Origin: JANXVR01 sp034667405
GTDB taxonomy: Bacteria; Actinomycetota; UBA4738; HRBIN12
DNA length: 57,806 nucleotides
Direction: 5' to 3'
NCBI GenBank assembly: GCA_034667405.1
Contig: JAXDJX010000013.1
Coordinates: 1-57,806, forward strand
The notes beneath the pieces were generated by a model. It was not told the origin of the DNA. It worked only from the letters and a program-made list of their open reading frames with translations, and did no database searches. This document shows positions 32,857 to 41,987 of the stretch, in pieces; within the stretch, counting starts at the first letter, position 1, and each line of letters begins with the position of its first letter. Position numbers and translations under genes: made by a program.

Positions 32857-33236
32857 TCCGCCCCCTCCCGAACCGCGATCGCGAACGCCACGGCGTTCGT
32901 CTTCTCGTGGGTGGTCGTGATCAAGACCGTCGTGATGCCCAACCGATCGGCTCTTCCCTTCGCGTTCCCCCTCAAGGAGATCTTGGGCGCTCCGCTGGGG
33001 TGGCGGGTGACGCTGATGTCCTGCCATCGCTTGCCCGGATAGCCCCCCAGCGCCTTGATCGTGGCCTCGCGGGCGGCGAACCGGCCGGCGTAGGACTCTG
33101 CGGGTCTGGCCTTCGCGTCGCAGTAGGCGATCTCCTCAGGGGTGAAGACCCGCTGCCGCAGCGTGGGATGGCGTTCGAGGGCGCGCTCCATCCGCGCGAT
33201 CTCGCAGATATCCACCCCGAGTCCTACGATCTCCAC
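32853..33236 (-). CDS. acpS: holo-[acyl-carrier-protein] synthase
   Basis: Transfers phosphopantetheine from CoA to ACP. 127 residues: MEIVGLGVDICEIARMERAL with the Mg ligand Asp9, RVFTPEEIAYCDAKARPAES, RFAAREATIKALGG with Glu57, and VLITTTHEKTNAVAFAIA. GTG start. It is the first gene of the overlapping chain acpS-nnr-alr-udg-tsaE-tsaB-rimI-tsaD-epimerase-pyruvyl transferase-cupin. Confidence 0.96.
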   Translation of the reverse strand: MEIVGLGVDICEIARMERALERHPTLRQRVFTPEEIAYCDAKARPAESYAGRFAAREATIKALGGYPGKRWQDISVTRHPSGAPKISLRGNAKGRADRLGITTVLITTTHEKTNAVAFAIAVREGAE

Positions 33237-33254
33237 GGACAGATTGTAGGCCGA

Positions 33255-33287
33255 GGGCCGGAGCCGCCTCTCGGCGTCCTCCGGCCC
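33255..33287 (-). terminator. hairpin between beta-helix protein gene and acpS
   Basis: Nine-bp stem GGGCCGGAG (33255-33263) with CTCCGGCCC (33279-33287) and a 15-base loop, about 40 bases past the stop of the gene at 33327 and just before acpS. There is no clear T-run, so it may be a weak terminator or a leader hairpin of the acpS operon. Confidence 0.45.
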
Positions 33288-33326
33288 CTGGTGGCCTTGG
33301 GCCTTCTCTCGGTCTTCCCGTGGTTG

Positions 33327-35213
33327 CTAGCCGAAGATCCTGTGGATCGCCCGGATCTGGGCCAACCCGAACGACGGGGTCTGCGACACCGCCGCTCGGC
33401 GGATCGGCGCCCCGAAGACCTGAGCACCGGGAAGCAGCTTCGCAACTGCCCGTGCCGCGTCGGCCTTCGTGGTGTCGGTAAGCGAACGAGCCTTCATCTG
33501 CCATTTCTGGATCGTTCTGGTCGAGACGGCACCCGCGTGCAGCGAGAGCCGGACCGTATAGGACGCTCCCTGGTCGAGCGCATCGGTCGTGAAGGTACCG
33601 GCGACCACCTGGTCGGTGATGTCGGTCAGGCCTTCAACGCCACCGAGGTAGGTGGCGGTGACCAGGGATGTGCTGCCCGGACCGGTCAAGCGGAACGTGT
33701 CCGTTGACCCACCGTCATTCTGGAACGTGAACGTGAAGGTCCTGGTCTGATGAGGACCGATCTTCCCGACGAGCGTCTGCCCGGCGGCGTTCGGTCCGTA
33801 GACGTTGTCGCCCTTCGTCAGCCCGCCGAGCGAAACCATGGCGTCGGGCCGCATGATCGGAGCTGCCTGAACCTCGAACGAACCCATGTCGCACGCGGGG
33901 CCGGACGGAGCCGGCATACCGCGCTGGTCGGTGGAAAATCGCTCGCACCATGCTGCCGCCGCGTCGATGGCGGGTGACCCCGTCAACAGCGCGTGGGTGA
34001 GGGTGGGACCGCCGTTGGCAGCCAAGGGCCCGATCATCGGGTCGAGCGGCACGTCCACGTTCCCGTGGAGGTCCGTCGCGTCCGGCACGTGGCCCTGACA
34101 CCCGGTACCGAAGAAGTTGTGGTGGTCCTCCGATACCGATGCCCCCGCTTCCACCCGGCAATCCGCTACGCCCGAGCTCGAGTTCTCGGCGATGAGGTTG
34201 CCCTCCATGCTGAACGGCGCCTCCGCGCGCTGATACACGTGGATGCCCACACCGACGTTCTGCGCGATGGTGGTGTTGGTCAATCCGCCATCGGCACTGA
34301 CCAGGCTGTAGGCGTCTTCGCCCGTGTTGCCGCTGATGGTGCTGTCGATGAGACCGGAACCCGGCGCTGACTGAGAGACACCACCGGCGCCGTCCGTGGC
34401 CCTATAGGTCCAGGAGGCACCGGCTCCGCTGTGCAGTCCGGTATTGCCCGAGAACGTGGACTGGAGGGCGATGAATGCGCCTGGGAATGGGAGACCGAAG
34501 CCCTCGCCGCCTGCACCGCCGGTGTAGTACTCCGAGACTCCACCGGTGCCACCCACCCCTGCGAGACCGGGCCCAACGCCCGAGCCCGTGTTGCCTCCTT
34601 GGCCGCCGGTGTTGCCGTCCACCGTTGTTTGGAGGAGGACCAGGATGCCGGAACTCTGGATCCCTCCGGCACCACCCATCCCGCCGCTGCCGCCAATGCC
34701 GGATTCGCTGTCGCCATTCCCACCGTTACCGGCGTCGCCGCCCACGTTCTGAGTGACCAACACACCGCTCAGATCCGTTTCTCCGTAGTTCTGGATGCCG
34801 CCCGCCAGTCCATCGGTGCCATCGGTACCGTCGGGGGTGTTGATCCCGGCACCACCATCACTGCCGTCGGCCCCGGAACCACCGCTCACCGTGAACGCAG
34901 TCCCGATGAACGTCGAGCCGTCGTTCACGGTCAGGACCGTTCCCCCTTCGTACACCGTCAGCATCGCAGTGCCGTAGCCGCTGCCATTGACGGTGACGCT
35001 CTTCGACACGGTGAAGGGACCAGCGCACACGCCGTCGACGGTCAGCGTGTCGCCGATCGCTGCATCGTCGAGCCCGGTCTGAAGATCGGAGTAAGTGGTG
35101 ACGCCGTTCGTGACGAAGCAGGCAGGTGATGCCACCGCGCTGCTGGCGACGCCGAGGGTCAATGCGCCCGCCACCGCCAATGTCACCAAGGAGGCGAGGG
35201 TCTTTCGAAGCAT
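33327..35213 (-). CDS. exported Gly-rich beta-helix protein with choice-of-anchor Q-like region
   Basis: A 628-residue surface or secreted protein. A signal peptide (about 1-28, TLASLVTLAVAGALTLGVAS) precedes strand repeats of a parallel beta-helix (VLTVNDGSTFIGTAFTVSGG and similar). Its middle is Gly-, Asn- and Ser-rich like PGRS proteins (GGSGGMGGAGG, GGQGGNTGSGVG). Then comes the choice-of-anchor Q-type stretch (LAANGGPTLTHALLTGSPAI, TDQRGMPAPSGPACDMGSFE). The last 150 residues are a separate domain (RPDAMVSLGG..., FTFQNDGGSTDTFRLTGPGS) shared with the protein at 22575. No LPxTG signal is seen. ATG at 35213 starts the signal peptide. Confidence 0.82.
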   Translation of the reverse strand: MLRKTLASLVTLAVAGALTLGVASSAVASPACFVTNGVTTYSDLQTGLDDAAIGDTLTVDGVCAGPFTVSKSVTVNGSGYGTAMLTVYEGGTVLTVNDGSTFIGTAFTVSGGSGADGSDGGAGINTPDGTDGTDGLAGGIQNYGETDLSGVLVTQNVGGDAGNGGNGDSESGIGGSGGMGGAGGIQSSGILVLLQTTVDGNTGGQGGNTGSGVGPGLAGVGGTGGVSEYYTGGAGGEGFGLPFPGAFIALQSTFSGNTGLHSGAGASWTYRATDGAGGVSQSAPGSGLIDSTISGNTGEDAYSLVSADGGLTNTTIAQNVGVGIHVYQRAEAPFSMEGNLIAENSSSGVADCRVEAGASVSEDHHNFFGTGCQGHVPDATDLHGNVDVPLDPMIGPLAANGGPTLTHALLTGSPAIDAAAAWCERFSTDQRGMPAPSGPACDMGSFEVQAAPIMRPDAMVSLGGLTKGDNVYGPNAAGQTLVGKIGPHQTRTFTFTFQNDGGSTDTFRLTGPGSTSLVTATYLGGVEGLTDITDQVVAGTFTTDALDQGASYTVRLSLHAGAVSTRTIQKWQMKARSLTDTTKADAARAVAKLLPGAQVFGAPIRRAAVSQTPSFGLAQIRAIHRIFG

Positions 35214-35320
35214 GCTGTACCCCTTCGTCGATGTGTCTCGATACGAGCCGGGAACCCGGCTCTGTCTCAGGGGTGTCGGCATACCTAGCTTCAGGTTGAC
35301 CCCTCTACCCGAAAAGGGGT
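35214..35320 (-). promoter_or_regulatory. structured 5' leader of the beta-helix protein gene (unidentified)
   Basis: The 175-base gap between the glmS stop and the ATG at 35213 can fold several times on the leftward transcript: GAGCCGG/CCGGCTC (35245-35262), an ACCCCTTTTCGGGT-type hairpin (about 35301-35320), and GGGGT...ACCCC enclosing ACCT/AGGT (about 35270-35305). The glmS side holds ATCCGG/CCGGAT (35355-35382), a possible terminator. I could not match the leader to a riboswitch class I know. Confidence 0.35.
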
Positions 35321-35388
35321 ACGTCGCCAGATACTGCCTGGTCCACACGGGTCGATCCGGGGCGGCCTCACCTAGGCCGGATGCCCGT

Positions 35389-37230
<1,842 letters not shown>

Positions 37231-37277
37231 GCAACGAGCCTAGCAGCAGCAGCCGTTCCGGAACGTATCGCCGCAGG

Positions 37278-38609
37278 TCAGGAGCCAAGTTCGGCGGTTA
37301 CGACCTCGGCGATGGTCTGCGCATGCACGCCGGCTACTTCGTCGGACTCCGCTTCGACCATGACTCGGATCAACGGCTCCGTTCCCGACGGACGAACCAG
37401 CACGCGGCCCGTCGACCCGAGCGCATCCTCGGCCGATCGCACCGCCTCCGAGATCCTACCGTTCGTTGCCACGGCCTCCCGATCGGCCACGGGCACGTTG
37501 ATCATGGCTTGGGGGAATCGCCGCATCACCGACGCCACATCCTCCACCGACCGTTGGTCCCGAGCCGCCAACGTAAGGAAGCGGACGGCCGTCAAGAGGC
37601 CATCGCCCGTGGTGGCGTGTTCCCGGAAGATCACGTGGCCCGATTGCTCGCCGCCCACCACCGCCCCCACACGGAGCATCTCTTCGAGCACGTACCGGTC
37701 ACCGACCTTCGCGGCGATCACTTCGATGCCCGCCTCACGCATCGCCAGGTAGAAGCCAAGGTTCGCCATCACGGTGCTCACCACCGTGTTGTGCGTCAAC
37801 GCGCCCGACGCCTTCATGGCCACGGCGCAACTCGCCAGCACCTGGTCCCCGTCGATGAAACTGCCGCGCGCGTCGGAGAACAGCGCGCGATCTGCATCGC
37901 CGTCCAGACACACCCCGGCATCGGCACCCAGACGAACGACCTCCGCGGCGACCACTTCCGGATACAGCGCCCCGCAGGCCAGGTTGATGTTCGTTCCGTT
38001 GGGTTCGACGTTGATGGCGTGCACGGTCGCGCCAAGACGTCGAAGGATCTCGGGAGCGAGGAGGCTGGCTGCGCCATTGGCGCAATCGACGACGACGGTC
38101 ATCCCGTCCAGTGGTGCCTCCGCCGCAGCGAGGATGTGCTCGACGTAACGATCACGGCTGTCACCGGCGGCCAGGATGTGGCCGACCGGCTGGTCCCCGC
38201 CGGGAGGGTCGGCGAGCGCCGATTCGATCTCGTCCTCGAGCTCATCGGCAAGCTTCATGCCGTTGCCGCCGAAGAACTTGATGCCGTTGTACTCCGGCGG
38301 ATTGTGGCTGGCGCTGATGACGACCCCGGAAGCCGCGCCCAGGTCGGTGGTGAGATAGGCGATCGCAGGCGTCGGCTCGATGCCCGCGAGGATCACGTCC
38401 CCCCCGGCGCTCCTGATCCCTTCCACCAGGGCGTCCTCGAGCCATTCGCCCGAGTCGCGTGGGTCACGGCCGACGACGAAGGTGGGCGTCCCCTCCCCGT
38501 GGCGACCCAGGACGCCGACGGCCGCGCGACCAAGGTTGCCCGCCAGTTCGGCGGTCAGTTCCTCACCCGCGACCCCACGAACCCCGTCGGTGCCGAAGAG
38601 ACGTCCCAT
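37278..38609 (-). CDS. glmM: phosphoglucosamine mutase
   Basis: Interconverts glucosamine-6- and -1-phosphate. 443 residues: LFGTDGVRGVAGEELTAELA, the phosphoserine motif VISASHNPPEYNGIKFFG (Ser101), metal site CLDGDADRALFSD, VGGEQSGHVIF and the phosphate-binding RPSGTEPLIRVMVEAES near the end. ATG start. The upstream end overlaps the tail of the aquaporin-like fragment by 47 bases. Confidence 0.98.
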   Translation of the reverse strand: MGRLFGTDGVRGVAGEELTAELAGNLGRAAVGVLGRHGEGTPTFVVGRDPRDSGEWLEDALVEGIRSAGGDVILAGIEPTPAIAYLTTDLGAASGVVISASHNPPEYNGIKFFGGNGMKLADELEDEIESALADPPGGDQPVGHILAAGDSRDRYVEHILAAAEAPLDGMTVVVDCANGAASLLAPEILRRLGATVHAINVEPNGTNINLACGALYPEVVAAEVVRLGADAGVCLDGDADRALFSDARGSFIDGDQVLASCAVAMKASGALTHNTVVSTVMANLGFYLAMREAGIEVIAAKVGDRYVLEEMLRVGAVVGGEQSGHVIFREHATTGDGLLTAVRFLTLAARDQRSVEDVASVMRRFPQAMINVPVADREAVATNGRISEAVRSAEDALGSTGRVLVRPSGTEPLIRVMVEAESDEVAGVHAQTIAEVVTAELGS

Positions 38610-38748
38610 GAGCGGAAAGCGTACCGGTTACCTCAGGTGGGAAAGGTCTGGTCTCCCCACCAAGCTCCGGATACAGGAACCGAACCAGGAGGAACGGCAC
38701 GAGGCATCCGCCCAACTCCGCGACGATGAATGCGGGACTCCGCTGCAT
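38563..38748 (-). pseudogene. C-terminal remnant of a MIP/aquaporin-like channel
   Basis: An open frame of 61 codons downstream of arsC begins RSPAFIVAELGGCLVPFLLV, then RFLYPELGG. This resembles the last transmembrane helix and tail of MIP (aquaporin) channels that accompany arsR-arsC in actinobacteria, where PAFI-A-L-G...R-LYP is recurrent. The other five helices and both NPA boxes are absent, and the frame continues into the start of glmM with no further similarity. It probably marks a lost arsenite/aquaglycerol channel. The fragment could also be translated as a small membrane peptide. Family assignment from memory of the motif. Confidence 0.5.
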
Positions 38749-38766
38749 CGCGCCGAGGAAGGCCGG

Positions 38767-39177
38767 TCAGGCGTCCGCTCCCGCCAACTCCTCGAGCAAC
38801 CCTCGCACGCGCCCGTCGATCTGGTCTCGGATAGAACGAACCTCCTCCACCGACCTGCCGTTCGGGTCGGGCAGATCCCAGTCGAGGTAGCGCCTGCCGG
38901 GAAAGGTGGGGCACGCGTCACCACAGCCCATGGTGACCACGACGTCGGCCCCCTCGACCGCGTCGGTTGTCAATGGCTTGGGGAACTCCTTCGAGAGGTC
39001 CAGGCCGATCTCATTCATGGCCTCAACGACGGCCGGGTTGATCTCGTCGGCGGGGGTGCTTCCCGCGGAACGGACGCGGACACGTCCCCCACCATGGTGA
39101 TCCAGCAACGCCGCCGCCATCTGCGAACGCCCCGCGTTGTGCACGCAGACGAACAGCATCTCAGGTATCGCGTTCAT
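38767..39177 (-). CDS. arsC: arsenate reductase ArsC, low-molecular-weight phosphatase type
   Basis: Reduces arsenate with thiol help. 136 residues: the phosphatase-type loop VCVHNAGRSQMAAALL with the nucleophilic Cys, VRVRSAGSTPADEINPAVVE, VVVTMGCGDACPTFPGRRYL and the metal/acid loop DWDLPDPNGRS. GCGDACP is characteristic of the actinobacterial mycothiol-linked group. ATG start, 10 bases after arsR, same direction: an arsR-arsC operon. Confidence 0.93.
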   Translation of the reverse strand: MNAIPEMLFVCVHNAGRSQMAAALLDHHGGGRVRVRSAGSTPADEINPAVVEAMNEIGLDLSKEFPKPLTTDAVEGADVVVTMGCGDACPTFPGRRYLDWDLPDPNGRSVEEVRSIRDQIDGRVRGLLEELAGADA

Positions 39178-39187
39178 CGCCTCGTCT

Positions 39188-39523
39188 TCACGGTGTCAAC
39201 GCCCGTCGAACGATCTCGAGGCGTTCAGGTACCAATCGGAAGAACGCCCAGCGCCCCCGCTGCTCCCGTTGCACCAGACCCGCGTCTGCGAGGACTTTGA
39301 GGTGGTGGCTCACCGTCGGTTGCGTCAACCCGAGGGGTGCCGTGAGGTCGCACACGCATGCTTCCTGGTCGGCTGCCGCGGCCAGGAGGGAGACCAACCG
39401 CAGCCTGGCCGGGTCGGCGATCACCTTCAACGCCGAAGCCATGTCCTCGGCCTCATCGGCGTCGATGGGCGCTCGGAGCACCTGTGGGCAGCACTCCTGC
39501 GTGATGACCCCGATCAGCTTCAC
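39188..39523 (-). CDS. arsR: ArsR family metalloregulator
   Basis: A repressor of arsenic genes released by arsenite. 111 residues from GTG at 39523: VITQECCPQVLRA near the N-terminus, PARLRLVSLLAAAADQEACV, then CDLTAPLGLTQPTVSHHLKV (helix-turn-helix) and VQREQRGRWAFFRLVPE. The CC pair plus CVC at the start of helix 3 match the three-Cys site known for the Corynebacterium ArsR type. An ATG at 39562 would place the inverted-repeat operator inside the gene, so the GTG is preferred; it has no ribosome site and may be leaderless. Confidence 0.9.
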   Translation of the reverse strand: MKLIGVITQECCPQVLRAPIDADEAEDMASALKVIADPARLRLVSLLAAAADQEACVCDLTAPLGLTQPTVSHHLKVLADAGLVQREQRGRWAFFRLVPERLEIVRRALTP

Positions 39524-39529
39524 GCCGAC

Positions 39530-39562
39530 ATATTGACAGCCATCGATACGACCTGTCAACAT
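39530..39562. promoter_or_regulatory. arsR operator with facing promoter elements
   Basis: TTGACAG (39533-39539), 13 spacer bases containing ATCGAT (39542-39547), then CTGTCAA (39553-39559): an inverted repeat between arsR and the Cys-rich micro-ORF. Each arm is also a consensus -35 (TTGACA), one for each direction. It is the likely ArsR binding site controlling both sides. No strong -10 is obvious rightwards; TATACA near 39576-39581 is a candidate. Confidence 0.6.
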
Positions 39563-39603
39563 ATCGACGCGCTTCTATACATGCAGGAAGGAGGTGGTTT
39601 CCG

Positions 39604-39663
39604 ATGACGATGTTCGTGGATCCGTGTTGCCCTGAGGAGTCGTGCCCGCCGGGCTGCTGCTAG
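39604..39663 (+). CDS. 19-residue Cys-rich peptide beside arsR
   Basis: A micro-ORF, MTMFVDPCCPEESCPPGCC then TAG, with five Cys in 19 residues as two CC pairs and one single Cys. AAGGAGGTGG (39588-39597) is a near-perfect Shine-Dalgarno ending 6 bases before the ATG, the strongest seen in the window. It is divergent from arsR and shares its operator region. A thiol-rich peptide could bind As(III) or another soft metal, like a minimal metallothionein or metallochaperone, or act as a leader peptide. No known family comes to mind. Too short for ordinary gene finding; a second ATG at 39610 would give 17 residues. Confidence 0.6.
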   Translation: MTMFVDPCCPEESCPPGCC

Positions 39664-39742
39664 TCCCGCCCGCGTCCAGCGTGGGGCTGGCCACCCCTCG
39701 CTGGGCCGGACGCTTTCATGACCACTGTGGGACGATGCGGGC

Positions 39743-40018
39743 ATGGACGACGACCAGCTGGTCCGAATCTTCTCCTCCGGCGATGCCTTCATGGGCGAAC
39801 TCATGCGGGGCCGGCTGGAGGCCGAGGGCATCCCGGTGATGATCAAGGGTGACGGCGAAGGCCCCTATCACGCAGGCCCCGTGTACCTCTGGGTTCCCGA
39901 AGATTCCGAAACGGCCGCGAAGGCAGTCGTGGACGCGGTCGCTTCGGGCGCGTTCGCCATCGATGAACTGCCGACGGATGTGGATGCCGGTGCGGCTGAC
40001 GCCGCGGATCCGGCTTAG
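39743..40018 (+). CDS. DUF2007-like putative signal-transducing protein
   Basis: A 91-residue protein with the small alpha/beta domain called DUF2007: LVRIFSSGDAFMGELMRGRL, EAEGIPVMIKGDGEGPYHAG and VYLWVPEDSETAAKAVVDAV, followed by an acidic Ala/Asp-rich tail. The function is unknown; family members are often linked to PII-like folds. The start is the ATG at 39743. It converges on rpsI with a 4-base overlap. Confidence 0.8.
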   Translation: MDDDQLVRIFSSGDAFMGELMRGRLEAEGIPVMIKGDGEGPYHAGPVYLWVPEDSETAAKAVVDAVASGAFAIDELPTDVDAGAADAADPA

Positions 40019-40407
40019 CGCTTCGAGTACTGCGGCGCCTTGCGGGCCTTCTTCAACCCGTACTTACGGCGCTCCTTCTCACGCGCGTCACGCGTCAGGA
40101 ACCCTTCGGCCTTGAGCTGACCGCGAAGTTCGGGGTCCATCTCCAGGAGCGACCGGGCGATGCCCAGGCGCACCGCGCCTGCCTGGCCGGCGATGCCGCC
40201 GCCTTTGATGGTGGCGATGACGTCGAAGTCCTTCTCACGACCCAGGAGCTTGAGCGGCGCCAGCGCCACCATGCGGTGCACGCGCGTCGGGAAGTACTCC
40301 TCGAGGGAGCGGCCGTTGATGTCGAAGTTCCCTGTTCCGGGCACCATGCGCACGCGCGCGACCGCTTCCTTCCTCCGACCGGTGATGAGCTTCACGGCTG
40401 TGGCCAC
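40015..40407 (-). CDS. rpsI: 30S ribosomal protein S9
   Basis: 130 residues with TGRRKEAVARVRMVPGTGNF, NGRSLEEYFPTRVHRMVALA, TIKGGGIAGQAGAVRLGIAR and the C-terminal tail KKARKAPQYSKR whose final Arg reaches the P-site tRNA. GTG start immediately after the rplM stop (TAAGTG). Cotranscribed with rplM. Confidence 0.98.
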   Translation of the reverse strand: MATAVKLITGRRKEAVARVRMVPGTGNFDINGRSLEEYFPTRVHRMVALAPLKLLGREKDFDVIATIKGGGIAGQAGAVRLGIARSLLEMDPELRGQLKAEGFLTRDAREKERRKYGLKKARKAPQYSKR

Positions 40408-41073
40408 TTAGGACTCCTTCTTGGCGGCCGGTTTGCGGGCCACGGTCTTCTTCGCTGAGGTCGGCTTCTTCGCCGCTGTCTTCTTCGTGGTGGGTTTCTT
40501 AGCCGTTGTCTTCTTCGCCGTTGTCTTCTTGGGTGCGGGTGCGACCGTCTCTCCGGATGCATCCGCCTTAGAGGCAGGCGCCTTCTTCGGATTGCGGGCG
40601 GGCTTCGGCTTCGGAGCGGGGATCCCCTCCCAGAGGGGCGGCTTCCCCAGCGTATACGGCTGGGGCTTCTGCGCGGCGTGAGGATGCTCGGCGCCGGGAA
40701 CCACGTGCAGTTTGCGGATCAGCTCGCGGCCGAGTCGGTTGTGCGGGAGCATGCCCTTCACTGCCTTCTCGATGACGAATGCAGGCTTCTCCGCCAGGAG
40801 CTTGCCGTACTTGGTCTCCTTGATACCGCCCGGGTACCCGGAGTGCCGGTACGCGGACTTCTTAAGCTCCTTGCCGCCGGTGAGTTCGATGAGGCTGGCG
40901 TTGATCACGATGACGTTGTCGCCGCAGTCCATGTGGGGGGCGTAGATGGGCTTGTGCTTGCCGCGCAAGATGGCTGCGACCTCCGACGCCAGGCGCCCAA
41001 GCACCAGCCCACTGGCGTCGATGACGTACCAGCGGTGCTCGATGTGGTCAGGCTTCGGAGAGTAGGTCTTCAT
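40408..41073 (-). CDS. rplM: 50S ribosomal protein L13 with a Lys/Ala-rich C-terminal extension
   Basis: The first 145 residues or so are a normal L13: HRWYVIDASGLVLGRLASEV, AAILRGKHKPIYAPHMDCGD, RHSGYPGGIKETKYGKLL and EKAVKGMLPHNRLGRELI. After PHAAQKPQPYTLG the protein continues for about 75 residues of Pro/Lys then repeating KTTAKK-, KKPTTKK-, AAKKPA-type units, a histone-H1-like tail bringing the total to 221. The family usually ends near 145. ATG start. Confidence 0.97.
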   Translation of the reverse strand: MKTYSPKPDHIEHRWYVIDASGLVLGRLASEVAAILRGKHKPIYAPHMDCGDNVIVINASLIELTGGKELKKSAYRHSGYPGGIKETKYGKLLAEKPAFVIEKAVKGMLPHNRLGRELIRKLHVVPGAEHPHAAQKPQPYTLGKPPLWEGIPAPKPKPARNPKKAPASKADASGETVAPAPKKTTAKKTTAKKPTTKKTAAKKPTSAKKTVARKPAAKKES

Positions 41074-41108
41074 CGTGAAAGGGTCGGCCCGCGCAGAGCC
41101 GACAACCC

Positions 41109-41138
41109 AGGATACGGGCTGGCCGGTTGGAGCGTCAA
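41109..41138 (-). promoter_or_regulatory. rplM-rpsI promoter
   Basis: Read leftwards: TTGACG (complement of 41133-41138), an 18-base spacer, TATCCT (complement of 41109-41114), about 35 bases before the rplM ATG. The same layout as the groES promoter. Confidence 0.75.
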
Positions 41139-41212
41139 AACCCAGCTCAGCCGGCCCGAGCCCCTATCCGAGGAAGCGACAGCCGAGCCCCTCGCCGGTG
41201 GAGGCGACGCGT

Positions 41213-41980
41213 CTAGGTTCGTGCGTACGCGACCCGCTCAAGGGTGAGGCCCATGGCAGGCGCGACGTTGGGCGTCCCGGTTCGGTCCTTGGCGGAGAGC
41301 ATCCCGGCAACCTCCTCTGGCACGATCCTCCCCTCCCCCACCATCACCAGCGTTCCGACCAGCGCCCGCACCATCTGGTGGAGGAACGCGTTGGCTCGGA
41401 AGACGAAGACGATGAGATCGCCGTCCCGGGTGATGCTCAGCTGTTGAAGGTCGCGGACCGTTCCCTTCCCCTCACCCGGGTGGCGGCAGAACGTCGTGAA
41501 GTCATGCTCACCGACCACGGAGCGGGCGGCCCGGCGCATCGATGTAAGCCGGAGTGGCTTCGGTCGGTGCCATTCGTAGCGACCGGTGAACGGGTCGGAG
41601 ACCTCACCGGTCCTGATCACGTATCGATACACACGCGAGGTTGCCGAGAACCGTGCGTCGAACCTCTCCGGAACGTGGGCGGCCCGGGTGATCACCACCT
41701 CGGGCGCGAGCACCGAGTTCAAGGCGTGCTGGAGGCGCTCCGGTGTCACACGCGAGGTCGTCTTGAACGAGGCGACCTGCCCGCGCGCATGCACGCCGGC
41801 GTCGGTCCGCCCGGCCACGGAGAGCTTAACGGGAACCTGGACCACGCGTTCCAGATGGGCGGTCAGTTCGGCCTCGATGGTGCGGATCGCCGGGCCGCCC
41901 TGAGCCGCCCACCCACGGAACGCTGTGCCGTCGTAGGCGACGTCCAATCGAACGGTGACCGCTACGGGAGCCTGCGCCAC
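41213..41980 (-). CDS. truA: tRNA pseudouridine(38-40) synthase TruA
   Basis: 255 residues. RLDVAYDGTAFRGWAAQ and the catalytic Asp in VAGRTDAGVHARGQVASF, DARFSATSRVYRYVI, FTTFCRHPGEGKGTVRD and FLHQMVRALVGTLVMVGEG are in order. GTG at 41980 is chosen since it begins just before the domain and 7 bases after the rplQ stop; the longer frame runs into rplQ. Confidence 0.96.
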   Translation of the reverse strand: MAQAPVAVTVRLDVAYDGTAFRGWAAQGGPAIRTIEAELTAHLERVVQVPVKLSVAGRTDAGVHARGQVASFKTTSRVTPERLQHALNSVLAPEVVITRAAHVPERFDARFSATSRVYRYVIRTGEVSDPFTGRYEWHRPKPLRLTSMRRAARSVVGEHDFTTFCRHPGEGKGTVRDLQQLSITRDGDLIVFVFRANAFLHQMVRALVGTLVMVGEGRIVPEEVAGMLSAKDRTGTPNVAPAMGLTLERVAYART

Positions 41981-41987
41981 GCGCGTG

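Noticed and set aside
34431..34860. Tandem short repeats suggestive of a repeat array
   Set aside because: They are the Gly-codon repeats of the Gly-rich protein on the minus strand, with no regular spacers as in CRISPR.
41156..41192. Ten-base direct repeat CCGAGCCCCT in the truA-rplM spacer
   Set aside because: Two copies only, low complexity and GC-rich; chance is likely.
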